Position numbers and translations under genes: made by a program. A stretch of 64,000 bases of DNA from Desarmillaria ectypa. Its lineage: Eukaryota; Basidiomycota; Agaricomycetes; Agaricales; Physalacriaceae. Location: positions 2,480,001 to 2,544,000 of the forward strand of contig JAUDYN010000005.1 of assembly GCA_030407005.1 (NCBI GenBank), written 5' to 3'. Under the pieces are notes generated by a model, which made no database searches, was not told where the DNA came from, and saw only the letters and a list, made by a program, of their open reading frames with translations. Shown piece by piece: positions 12,321 to 23,660 of the stretch. Every line of letters begins with the position of its first letter. Position 1 is the first letter of the stretch.

Positions 12321-14034
12321 GTGTTATATATTATATGTTTTTGGCAGTTCTGTCAAGGCCTTCCTTCGTTTAGTGCAGAGACAAATGTGGAACGACTGCT
12401 CACTGTCGATAGTTTTCCGGCGAGTCGCAATTCCTGCAACGAATGTGAGCTCTTGGAAGAAATCAACTTGAAAGGTGATATCAGCATTTTGTGTACTAGT
12501 CGACAGAAGGTGCCTCTCACCGAAAAAAGGTCGAGTGCTCCCCAGGGACGGGATAGTGCACGTATACAGAAGAAAGGCTTACCTGAATACACGACTAGGA
12601 GGTCATCAATATGATAAAAAGGTAGGAAAAGAAAGTTGCATACAATGGGTAGCACGATGAGCAGACTCTATTAGTAGCAGCAAGGAATCAGGATACCACG
12701 CGTAATCTTGGGAAGGGCGCAGACAGACCTCTATGGCAGCATATCCAACAAAACAGAGAGATAAGAGCAAACAAAAGGGTCGCAAAGACGGGACGAGCAC
12801 TGGAAAAGCGATAGCGTGGCGGGATTGAGCAGAAGGTGTCGGCTTGCGCCCTTGTTGAAGCTGGTTCACAATCAACCGACGTATGTCACGTTTTCGTCAC
12901 ACCCGGGTCACGTCACCCATTTCCCGACGATGGGCATCCCAAACGGTACACAACCATCTCTAGTAGAGGCAATGGCTACACTGACGGGAGAAGGTCATGA
13001 AGGGATAATTTCAAGTTACATTCGCTTTACTCCCGGCGTAGTTTTCACTCGTTTTATTTTTTCTGATCAAGATCTAGATCTTACGTCCGTTTTCCGGATA
13101 TTGCCTACTCCCCCTCGCAGCCTCACGAGTCCATTTCAAAGGGGGCGAATACCCGTATTCTCTCGAGACTACCGTGACCTTGTCGCGACCCGTTTTTCGT
13201 CCTTACTCTCACTACGGCTCTCTGGAAATTTTCTTTTCTTTCCTCTCTTTTCCTTCTCTTCTGGTTATCGCTATTCTGAATCACACGGAGACGCCGCACG
13301 TATTCAACTACAAGTTCCGAGCGGGCGATCCTCCTGAGTACGAATGCCCCACCTTTGGTTCACCCGCTACCATATCACGTCATCAATTATTGTGTCAAGT
13401 GCCCTGACTGAGGTCCCCGACCTTCACATCCAGGCAGCGTCCAGTCCTGTAGTAGGCCTATTATACACCAGATGGGTATATATTTCACGCTTCTCTGACC
13501 ATGCGACTCCGGAACACGAAATCCTTTGCAAGGTTTCGATCGTCAATTACGCGTCGAAGGGCAACAGCATCTTTCCTTATCCAGCCGTCTCGACTCGTCC
13601 GGTTTCGAACTGACAAGAATGAATCCGAGCCAATTGACGGTGTTGCGCTCCGATATCCGCCAGTCACATTCTCAGAACCACGCAACCTTGTCTTAGGCCG
13701 AGGTAACGACCCGAACGCGGAATCGGTCAGCAATTCATTCTCATCATGTGTCGGCCTCAGTTTTCAGATATCTTGAACCGGGCTGAATCAAAGGAGACGA
13801 TCCTGAGAGGGGGATAAACCTTCACTACTTTTATTTTCGTCCACTGACCGCTCAATTCGGAACGGAGGTGAACATTGTACAACGTGGTCATGTTTGTCAT
13901 GTCCTTCGAATTGTTGTGCAGTAACGCCACCATCGGACAAGTGAACCTCCATGTTCATTGCGATCACATAATCTATTCATGCTGCTCCAGTCTTGTTGCA
14001 AGGTGCTGAAAAGAATCATTAAGGATGCATAATC
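12321..14034. other. SNF5 upstream region and GH28 downstream region
   Basis: No gene supported. Overlapping short frames on both strands at 13485-13776 carry no motif. The part next to 12320 should contain the SNF5 promoter and 5' leader; I find no clear TATA box. Confidence 0.5.
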
Positions 14035-16002
14035 TCACGGGAGAACAACCATACCAGTTAATCCCTCCAATCCCGTAACATTTCGGCAAATGTACTTTGG
14101 TGCCTCGTTTCCAGGCCCCTCAACATCAAAGCCGTCAAAGAATACACCATCGCAGCCTATACTGCACTCGACGTCTACAACTACATCCCAGTATCGCGGT
14201 TAGGTCCATTCCCTTATGAAAACAAGTGGACGTACTCTCGTTGGTCAGTGCGGTCCCGCTCCAGTTCAAGAACTGCAGGTTCGCAAAAGTGAGCTGAGAT
14301 GGAAGATCACCGCTATGAACAGTCGCTGAACATTTTGATTCAGAATGTTGCATGGTACATACCTATGTCCACCGTTCGTTTGATACAAATGGAGCGGCCG
14401 GTTGACCCGGTCCAAAACCACGTTCTTGGCAACAATGTTGGATACAAAACCTAAGTCCGTTAAATGCGGCCCGAAAGAAAGCGTATATGCGGACCTTTTC
14501 CTCCGCCGCCGCCTATCGGTGGGGATCCATTGATAGTGCCAGTCCAAGTTTTGAAGTAAACCTGAAAATGCTCTAAGCCACTTTGCATCATATATGTACA
14601 CATCCCACACTCACGCCGTTTGCCATGTTAGGCTGCACTTTTGCGTCTAATCTTAACATCTGCAATGCATCTGTCAGTCGTTCACATGCAAAACCGAGAT
14701 GATACACACTTGTAGGTCCTCCATATAAACGTTGTCGACAAGGTCGCTCTATGGGTCGTTATCTTCTGGTACGCAAAACATGAAACATACACACCAAATT
14801 GTAGTATTGCCCCAAGGAACCAAATGCGATCCCATTCCCTCCGCGACAGATGATGTTTCGAGCGAGTATGTTGGTCGAGTTCTGTCGCTATTAACGAAAT
14901 AATGCAGAAAAGCTTACTACCTACTCCTTTGATAGCCAAGCAATCATCCCCGCATGTTACATCCCAATTCAATAGCGTAACATTGTCACTTCGATATGTG
15001 TCTATTCCTGTGGGAACATTAGCCACCATTCAGAACAAATACGATCCATTGACCATCCGTATTAGGAACAATACTGGACATCCTCTATTCAGTGCTTCAT
15101 CAAACGGATGGGAGAAAATGCTCACTTTCGACCCGCAAATTCTGGATTACCATTGGTTGCATTGCAGAGCATCCCTTCATATCTTACGCCGCTCGACTCG
15201 GCTACAGCGTTACACCAGAATGGCGGTGACTCGATGCGAAAGTTCTTCACCACAGAATTCGTCGCACGGTAGAGAGTCAGAGATAGAGGTCGACCGTCGC
15301 CGTCAGCCCTGGTGTGTGTGGTGAAGTACTCCCACCATGGCTATCCAGCGGTATAAGCGTGGATGACGTATAGCGTTCTATCGGACGCACCTGTCCATTA
15401 CCTTGGATACCACCCTCGTTATGCGCGTCGATGGTGAAGTCAGATCCTGTCACGACAAACCACGAGGCTTGGCTCTGGCGGGATTATCAGGTAGCGAGGA
15501 TGGAGAAAGTCGGAAATAAGGCACCTGAATGAAAACGACCCTGTACGTGTTCTCTACGTCCAACCAGTACTCGATGTCCGGCTGGAACTGAATAAACGCG
15601 CAGTAGCTTATATCAATCAAAGCCGCCTTAACGAAGATGAGACCCTTACGCTCAAATACCCGTACAGATCGACCTTGGATGAATGCAAATCCCACGTCAT
15701 CTTTCTATTGATGATCGAGTTAAAGTATAACGCCGACGAACGGATCTAGGGATGCGTACCTGGTAATGTTATACAGTCCGGGATTGAGCACGGTCCAACC
15801 GTGTCGCCCACATTCCTCGATGGCACTCTCGACCTTCATCGATAATTTCTTAGATATATTCAAGGTAGAAAAGGATGCGACTCACTTGTTCTGTGTCGTC
15901 AAGGCCTTCTCCCAATGGACTAATCTCGCATTTCTTCGCGGTAGAAGGCAATGCGATGAGTAAGAGTGTACTAATCAACAGCTCGATAAGTGGGAATCGC
16001 AT
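14035..16002 (-). CDS. Glycoside hydrolase family 28 (exo-polygalacturonase-like)
   Basis: Start at ATG 16000-16002 with a signal peptide (MRFPLIELLISTLLLIALPS), so secreted. Exons give DDTEQVESAIEECGRHGWTV, FQPDIEYWLDVENTYRVVFI, then NIVPNTDGIDTYRSDNVTLL, NWDVTCGDDCLAIKGNST and ICRGGNGIAFGSLGQYYNL. NTD and GDD supply catalytic Asp residues of GH28. The usual GHG is GGNG here and the usual RIK is replaced, which I recall as typical of the basidiomycete exo-acting subgroup. Later motifs are GGFVSNIVAKNVVLDRVNRP and HLYQTNGGHSGDLPS. The stop is TGA at 14035-14037 after GLTGMVVLP. The gene has many short introns, and a 20-nt microexon at 15054-15073 encodes IVPNTD. Likely role: trimming pectin or oligogalacturonides in plant cell walls. 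Confidence 0.88.
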
Positions 16003-16269
16003 ATTTGGTGGAACACGATGTCTTCTTCGTGGTAGGTCGTATATATTCAAATCAGTTCACTTTTACTAATGTCTACAGTGGTCACATTAGGTGCCCGTCT
16101 GATGGGTCACGAGCGAATAGACATACAAGATGACATTGGTACGGGCCGGTACATACCGCTTACAACAACATAAAAGCAAACTAACAACGACGGTAGAAAG
16201 TCTCTGTCTCAATCAAAGGAAACGAAGTGAATCTCTCATTCTTACCATCTCGCTACACGGAGGTCGAGA

Positions 16270-18406
16270 TCAGTCGTCAAAAATTCCGCTACACGGACTC
16301 TTCTTCCAGAGCCGCCTATACGATGCATGCACATCGGCTGCCGCACCGGGCATCAACACATTTCTCTTCGGGCATATCCGGTTCGCGTTTTCTTCTCCTT
16401 CCTCCTCCACGATCTCCAGATCACCGCTCTTGACATACGGCCCCGCAATCTCGTTGCATAACTCATGTATGCACTCGACCCCATATACTTCTATCCAAAT
16501 CTTCGCCAGCTTCGCCACCACGCCAGTCACGTTCTCCGCCTCCGTATCGACCACTGCGACTTGGTAGCAGTCTTCTACTCGCTTGGACATACTTGTTAAC
16601 GTCCAGCATTCTTCCAGAAGGCTATCGCGGAAGTACACAACGGACTTGGTCTCTTCCCAAGGAAGCTTTTTCAGTCCGGCTCGCGTATTCGCACGTCTTG
16701 TACGTTTGCACCAAATCTTGGGTGTAGAGCGTACAACTTTGCCTTCCTTGCCTCGGCGGGAGAATACCATGAAGCCCTTCTCTCGAGTGCATGTATCAAC
16801 GAACACCTCAGCCTTTGGATCGTTCAACGAAAGGCCCATGCAGACGGTGATGTTCATTTCCGTCTCCGACCATTGCGGCGTGTGATCGATGATGTCGTTA
16901 TACTTGGTAACAGAATAGCGATGACTGAAGTCTGAATATTCAAAGTAGTTGACAATGGAGCCGCAGAGCATGAGGATACTCGATCCATCGATGTTATGAT
17001 AGCATTTGAGCGTAGATTGGTTGAGATGGGTCCAGGTAAGAATGGTATATTGTGTCAAGGTTATCACCTCGTCCATCTACACACCAGCTTAATATACGCT
17101 GTAAGGATGGAAGAAAGCCTAACTGACCGTTTTACAGGATTTCCGAAGACACCCGTAACAACGAATTATAGAACTGAAATGAGCCCAGCTACGAAACGGT
17201 CGGGGTCCTATAGTCAGGTCTTTGTAAACACGCCCACCCAAGACGACGACGTAACTCGCAGAATCGTCCACGGGCCTTAGGACGTCGTCAATTGCCGCTT
17301 GGACCTGGCCCGTGAGCAGCTCTACAAGACCAGTCCAAAGCTTGGAGAGTGTTTGGACCTCCAGCTTCTCATCGCGAAGGAATTCCATCACCGAAGCGTA
17401 ATTCTGAGACGTGACCATGAGGGACGTGTCTGTGTACACTATCCGTCGGATGATAGAATTGATCACTTCGAGCCGTTCATGGTACCACTTGGATTCGGGG
17501 TAAGCACAATACCTCGAGATTCGCGTGTAGATTTTCTCTCTCAGGATAGTGGCCTTCTCTCGTAGCGCCACCTCCAGTGGGTCTTCCACTTCGGCCCGGA
17601 CGTCACGACAGCCATCATCACTGTTTTCGGTGGACTGGGGGTGACTGGCGCATTCTTCGGCCTTCGTGACTCGTAGCGGAGCCTCATCGTATCCCGAACA
17701 GTCCACATCAGGCTTCGACGTGTCCACCGGCCGCTTGAGGACCCAAAGCGCGTTCTGGGTTGCAAGGATGAGTTCATATGCCCGGTTCTCTACTTCTTCT
17801 AGAATCCTCTCCACTTCTGATTGCTGTTTTATGAGCATTCGCCAGAATTGTTTGTGTCCGAAATCCTGCTGAATCATTAGAAAGGAAAAAGGATATCATA
17901 TAATACGTGCCATATCGTTTCTGAGAAGGACATCATAATAGCTTTTTCAATACGTCGCGGAGGAAATAAATGCTTACCCAAAAAAACGTTCAGTGAAGTA
18001 TGCCCTGGCATCGATGCACCTATTTTACTGGCATTCAGATATATCACGCTAACGCTGGAAAAAAAAAAAAGCGCACCTAGTTACCAGGCGGTACTTGTAT
18101 AAAAGAACCTTGTTCCAGGATTGTAGCCTCTCCAACGACATGCACGACCTGATCTTCTTCGAATTAGTGCAAATGGTGTGTTGTTCGAAGGCATTGAGAG
18201 CAGCATGGTGGGCCTTGTAATTGACGTATAGCCTGATGCGCTCCTACGAGACAACTTCAATAGAGTCCACCGGGGAAAGACGAGGGAATCCCGACTTCAT
18301 TATGGCGAGCACACCAAAGGAATCCTGGTTGGGTATTCACGTTGCAAGGTCTCTTATGAGAGTCAAGAGCGGTGCAGAGCCCATGGCACTGTTGAAAGGA
18401 AGACAT
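16270..18406 (-). CDS. Basidiomycete protein with N-terminal Cys/His motif, unknown function
   Basis: ATG at 18404-18406 begins MSSFQQCHGLCTALDSHKRP, then CNV...GFLWCARHNE, a Cys/His pattern that could bind metal. In-phase exons follow: RLYVNYKAHHAALNAFEQH, LERLQSWNKVLLYKYRL and CIDARAYFTERFFG. A long exon (17877 to about 17240) continues with GHKQFWRMLIKQQSEVERIL, and the last exon (17076-16270) has NITVCMGLSLNDPKAEVFVD and WEETKSVVYFRDSLLEECWT. I associate this order (Cys/His start, 'YK.H' exon, a charged helical middle, a 'VYFRD' end) with an agaricomycete family of unknown function. Two joins, near 17880-17990 and near 17080-17240, are not in phase with the obvious splice sites. The gene may be damaged or my exon edges wrong. 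Confidence 0.55.
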
Positions 18407-20118
18407 GGATTCGAGGAGGTCGAGAATGAGGGATGTGACGGTAATGCAAGGGTGACAACAATAAAAGGTAAGTAGCGCTGTGGTATAACAGTCAAATTCC
18501 GCTATATTACACTTAAGATGGTGCTGTTCCCATCGTACACATGATACTTTCGTCTGCGACGTGTACCGCGCAAGTAGCGAGCAAAGGAAACAATAAGGCA
18601 ACTGACTGGGAAGGTCCTCATGGAACGAATCACTAGTGGGTTTTACAGCACCGGTCATAGTTGAAATGATAAATTCAAGTTTGGACTATCTCAGACGACC
18701 GTAAGTAATGGTATTCCACTGTTGCTCAATGCTTCAACCATGAATGCATGACAATCGGAGAAGCCTTCAATATGGAAAATTCTGATCGTTAGTGATCGAA
18801 TAGTGATCGGGACTGCCCAGGCAGTTTTCCACCCTCTTAGGACGTTCATCTGGGTCGCCCTGCAAGAGAAAAACAATTCAGAAAGTTGGCAAGTGCAAAG
18901 ATGGTACCATCGGGTCTTGAACCTATATTTCTAATCTGTCGTTGTAATCGCTTAGCTATAGCGCTACCAAATTTCCGTGGTTGTGGAAATATAACTAACA
19001 TTTATACTTGATAGCCTGAAAAAGATCAATGGAAATTGCTCACCCCACGGGCAAGATGCTTCACGCGCATCCTGAAACTTTTATGGTGAGAAAATCCCCT
19101 TCTGCCGCCTTGCTAAAGGATAGCATTTGCATTCTCTCGTCATGACGCCGTATCTATTATTATCAATGTGTAATGGGCGGTGCCGTCGCCTTTATTTCTA
19201 CCACAAACTTCGGATTCGCTTCTCCTTACTAACACGTCTCTGGTTCTTTGGGACTCAACACACAAACTCAGTGGTGCCCGTCATCTCTCCGATTACGTCT
19301 ACGAGTTTCATGTTTTCCTCAAGTTGAACGTGGGTTTCCTCATGGCAACCTACAGCTCAATATTTAGTATATCTTTTGCTTCGCTCAAGAAATATGATTT
19401 GAATATAATAGATCAATAACCACTGTGATACTTCATTGAATCGCACTTTTGCAGGGCAGTACCGTCTCCCAGCAAAATAACTCCTAGGTGCAGCCTGGCA
19501 CCGGATGTCACTGAGAAAACAAAGTTGGGGAGTAGTCTTGTTTTGCCTAGGTTCACAACATAGGCTTTCTCATGTGTTGAAACATGGTGTTCTCGCCACG
19601 AAGAATTTTGGAATGTTAAATTAAATACGCGAAAAACCACGCTGAACAAACACCAGGGCCACATAGATTCATACAGGATCTACAAGAGTCCCGTAGCAAA
19701 GCCGCCGGAATCTGGGTGCAGCTAATTTATCCAGCGGACGAGCGAAGGAGGTACACAGCATTGGAAAATCTGGCCGTCGGAAGGTCAGATTGCATCACGG
19801 ATATGAAAATGGACCGAAGTAGTCCATGTGGTCCAGAGCTCGGTGTTAGGAGTCATTTAAGCCTGGTAGTCGTCCTCAGACCTACTATAAGGGAACACCG
19901 CACATTTTCCAGCCCAACGTCAGCTTATATGACCCTGAACCGGCTAATGTCAAACACACCCTCAGTAGGAATATCCAGAGTAGAAACACGCGTAGCAGGC
20001 GTTGAGTCGGCATGGCAGTGACTGGTATAAGGCTTGAATAATCAGTTCATCAGCATTTCTCTTGTACCTACACTTCCATCATCCCTCGAAGAAGGCTCGT
20101 TTCGTATACCTAGGATAA
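18407..20118. other. Intergenic stretch without a supported gene
   Basis: Short frames such as 19127-19327 and 19716-20021 (plus) lack motifs and splice partners. A tRNA-like stretch near 18903-18970 (minus) fails to fold properly. The right end should hold the kinase promoter. Confidence 0.5.
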
Positions 20119-22045
20119 ATGGGAGCCCAACAAAGTCGCCGTCATAGTACAAGAACTCAACGTTCAAAGACCCCGCCCTCGGGTACAGATCCCCTCGCAA
20201 TCATACCAACGGCTGCAGCACTAAGGAGCCAGATCACGGCGGTGTTGGCAAAAAAGCACGGTGACAACACGAGGGAGGTGGTCGCCAGTGCACAGAAGGT
20301 ACGGACCGATTTAGATGTGGCTGTGTGTCCCTTTAATTGCAATTCTGGGATGAAACGAGACTTTAATCAGAGATACCATCTTGCTTTCTACCTTCATCTC
20401 CCTTTTCGTCTTGTTTTATCCTTGCCCAGTACCCTTTTCGAAGGTCTCATTTTCAAGACAGGAGCGCTCACCATTACGTCTAGACTCGACCATCTGAGGC
20501 ATCCGCAACCTCCACATTTTCAGTGCAACCACAGACCATTGCAGCGACAATGGCTCCAACGAATGCTACCGTTCCTTGCCAGGTACATTCGACCGTCTGC
20601 CCTCCAATCCCTGATCGTATATACTCTGCATCAGTATCGCACCGGCAAGACCCTTGGAAGTGGGACATATGCCATCGTTAAGGAGGCCATCCATATCCAG
20701 ACGGGGGAGTACTTCGCTTGCAAGGTCATCAACAAGAAGCTCATGGAAGGCCGGGAACATATGGTACCAGTCTGATATCGTATCTTTGGGCCATCCTACT
20801 AATGGTTGCTACAGGTCCGGAACGAGATCGCTGTCTTGAAACGTATTTCTAGCGGCCACACAAACATCGTAACCCTCCGTGACTACTTTGAAGTAGGTAT
20901 GCATCTTTATCTAGTTGACCGATAGCTCACAAGGTGCCACAGACCTCTCACAATCTCTATCTATGCTTCGATCTCTGTACCGGCGGAGAGCTTTTCGATC
21001 GTATATGTGCCAAAGGCAACTACTACGAAGCAGACGCTGCTGGCCTCGTTCGCACCATATTTCAAGCCGTCAAGTACATCCATTCCTCCGGTATCGTTCA
21101 CCGCGACCTCAAGCCTGAGAATCTTCTCTTTCGCACAAAGGCCGAGGATGCCGACATTATGATTGCAGACTTTGGCCTCAGTCGCGTAATGGAGGAGGAA
21201 AAGCTGAACATGTTGACTGAAATTTGCGGAACGCCAGGCTACATGGCGCCCGAGATTTTCAAAAAGAGTACGTGCTAAATCTCGTTACGTGGCGGACTGT
21301 TGATTGCGAGCATAGCCGGCCATGGGAAGCCCGTCGATGTGTGGGCGATGGGCGTAATCACTTACTTCCTGCTCGCGGGATACACACCCTTTGACCGTGA
21401 CTCGCAGCAGCAGGAGATGGAGGCCATCATCGCTGGTGACTATAAATTTGAGCCTTATGAGTATTGGGCCAACGTCAGCGATACCGCTCGGGACTTCATT
21501 CGAGATTGCTTGACGATCGACCCTTCTAATCGCCCCACAGCAGCGCAATGCTTGGAGCACAAATGGCTTGCGGACACATTGCCTCACTTCGTTCCTGACC
21601 CTGAGAGTCCAAGTGGTGGTCCGGCTGATTTACTACCACATGTCAAGAAGGCTCTCAACGCGAAGCAGCTATGGCGCAAAGCGGCATTTAGCATTACTGC
21701 ACTTAACCGGATGACTGCTCTCGCTGGTAACAACCATCTGGACCCTCAGAAGCAGGAGCTGTCGGATAACGTGCGATTGTATAAGGAGGAGAGTGCGAAG
21801 GAAGTAATGGAGGTAAGGCGTTTCGTATCTACAGCAGCTATAATACAATTGACAGGACGTATCAGAATGCTTCCATCATGCACCATCACAATATGAATCA
21901 TCCCACGGAGTCATCTTTGGACATCAGGGAGAGCCTGAAGAAGACAGATAATATTTCGGTGGATGGAAAGAGCTCGGACACCTTGACAAGTAAATTTGCC
22001 AAGGTCAGTCTAGATGCGAAGGATAAGGAGGCGAAAACTGCGTAG
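20119..22045 (+). CDS. Ca2+/calmodulin-dependent protein kinase (CaMK I type)
   Basis: ATG at 20119 begins MGAQQSRRHS, which fits the N-myristoylation consensus MGxxxS. The kinase domain is complete: LGSGTYAIVKEA (P-loop), YFACKVINKKL (VAIK Lys), IVHRDLKPENLLF (catalytic loop), IADFGLSRV (DFG), CGTPGYMAPEIFKK (activation loop and APE) and DVWAMGVITYFLLAGYTPFD. Downstream come KALNAKQLWRKAAFSITALN, typical of CaMK regulatory segments, and a Lys/Ser-rich tail ending KDKEAKTA at TAG 22043-22045. That end uses acceptor GTATCAG near 21866; an earlier acceptor would give a shorter tail. The intron between exon 1 (ending about 20298) and QYRTGKT (about 20632) is about 330 nt, unusually long here, and may hide another exon. 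Such kinases couple Ca2+ signals to Ser/Thr phosphorylation; a myristoylated mushroom CaMK (CoPK12) is known. Confidence 0.9.
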
Positions 22046-22442
22046 AGGATCATGGACTTTTACAACACTATTCACCGGGATGACAAAATTGTTTGTACTA
22101 AATATGAACTCCGTTTGATATCTTGTTATTAGTCTCGGCATGAAATCAAAAACTCGGATTCAATTGTGAATCACTTCGGGCCAAGGCTGTGAGAGGCTGT
22201 GGCACTGGTCTGGGAAAGTAGCGCAGTCCGAAGATGGGATCTACATGGACCTACAACATACGTAACCTATTACCCTAGTCCGCCCCGTAGCATTCACATG
22301 TTTGCAGCGGCCTTGATGTGCCAGCGCAAGCGGTCACTGTTCATGTCTGTTCTCCTACCTCCTTCCCTGGTAGGACTTAGTGGTACGTAGCACCTTCTGC
22401 TTGAACCTGCCAATCCTTCAATGAAGTTTCCTCCAGAATGCC
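22046..22442. other. Short intergenic region
   Basis: Holds the kinase 3' flank and the upstream region of the next plus-strand gene. No motif or repeat recognised. Confidence 0.4.
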
Positions 22443-23456
22443 ATGGCTGACATCGATCTAGAGGATCAGCGAGGCAGAAACGATGATCTACTCTCGGTAC
22501 TCTCTGTATTGAAGGCACGTTACTTTATTCAGTTGTTTCAGTTTTTTTAATACAATATATCACAGCCAAGTGACGATATCTACGACGCTACCTTCAGCCA
22601 ACAGCCCACCTTCTTTGAGAAGGCTACAACAATCGTAAAAAAGATATATTGTATAAACGACGCGTTACAAGAACTGTTATTCACCCTCTACGATGCTTCA
22701 TACAACTATACCTGCTCACTTCCAAAAGAACTATGTGACATCTTCTACCAAGGACGGGACGATATCGCGAATGCAATGCGTTGTATACTGGATTCCATGA
22801 GCGCAGTCGACAGTGCCCTGCGTGCCCTTGATAGAGCTCTCGGTGACCCCAGCCATTCTTGGGAAGAAACTTGGCGCTATATCACCACGTTCCGCCAATC
22901 CGTTCGTGCTGCCGAAAAACAATGGCACCAGACCCGTGCATACCTTGTTGACGAGTTCACTTCCTCGCTCCAGAATCGTATATTCTCACCCTACAACCCC
23001 CTCCCCCACCTATTCTCCTGGACTGTACATCTCAAATCCGGCGTCATTTTCCCACCTCTCCAAGCTTGGGGACTCCTCGCCGAGAAAGTGGAGGACATAT
23101 GCGGAGCGATAGATGAAGTGCTGGAGATCGTGCGCGAGGTCGAATTCTTCATTCTGAATGTCCGACGGAGGATCCTACATGTTCAGTATGATGCGAACGC
23201 TCTGTCGCCCGAACTGCGAGAGCAGGTGGAGGTGGCGGCACATAGGCTTCGTTGGACTTTCACCTCCCATTACCTGGTAATGGATGACGGCGTCGCAGAT
23301 ATAGCTTCTATATCTGCTCATATTACGGATGAATCTCTTTCGGAAGCTCAAGATTCTTGGTCTCAGGCGGTGACCAAGGGAGCGTTGTTCGGAGTGGGTT
23401 TTATGGTTTTGAAGAATCTCTGGGAGGAAAGTACTGGTGTCCCTGCTTTCTCGTAG
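22443..23456 (+). CDS. Hypothetical helical protein, two exons
   Basis: ATG at 22443-22445 opens a short exon (MADIDLEDQRGRNDDLLS, 54 nt). A 69-nt intron (donor GTACTC, acceptor ATCACAG) joins in phase 0 to a long exon from 22566 to the stop at 23454-23456, giving about 314 residues. The protein is rich in long amphipathic helices (DNIANAMRCIL-like, SALRALDRALGD, RELREQVEVAAHRLRW) and ends with a hydrophobic stretch (TKGALFGVGFMVLKNLW) that could be a tail anchor. No known domain is recognised. I see no paralogue in the window. The intron and the uninterrupted long frame support a real gene. Confidence 0.6.
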
Positions 23457-23660
23457 ATTCTCTCAAAGGGCATTCTTTGTTTCTATTTCGGGAATTAGGG
23501 CAAGGCCACCAGCTATTACTCTAGAAATTGATCTGCATACGCATCACTTCCAGGCGCCTGTTGGTAACTACGTTTATGTTTACACTGTAGACAAGAATAA
23601 AAAAATCGTGCCATAGGCGGGTATTAGTACATAGAATTGTCCAACGGGGGACGCCATAAA

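Noticed and set aside
13485..13776. Overlapping frames on both strands between SNF5 and GH28
   Set aside because: No motif, no splice signals, and no reason to prefer either strand.
18903..18970. tRNA-like sequence on the minus strand with A-box-like TAGCTAAGCGA and B-box-like GGTTCAAGACC
   Set aside because: The T-stem and D-stem do not pair and the acceptor has a mismatch; A/B-box similarity alone is not enough for a tRNA call.
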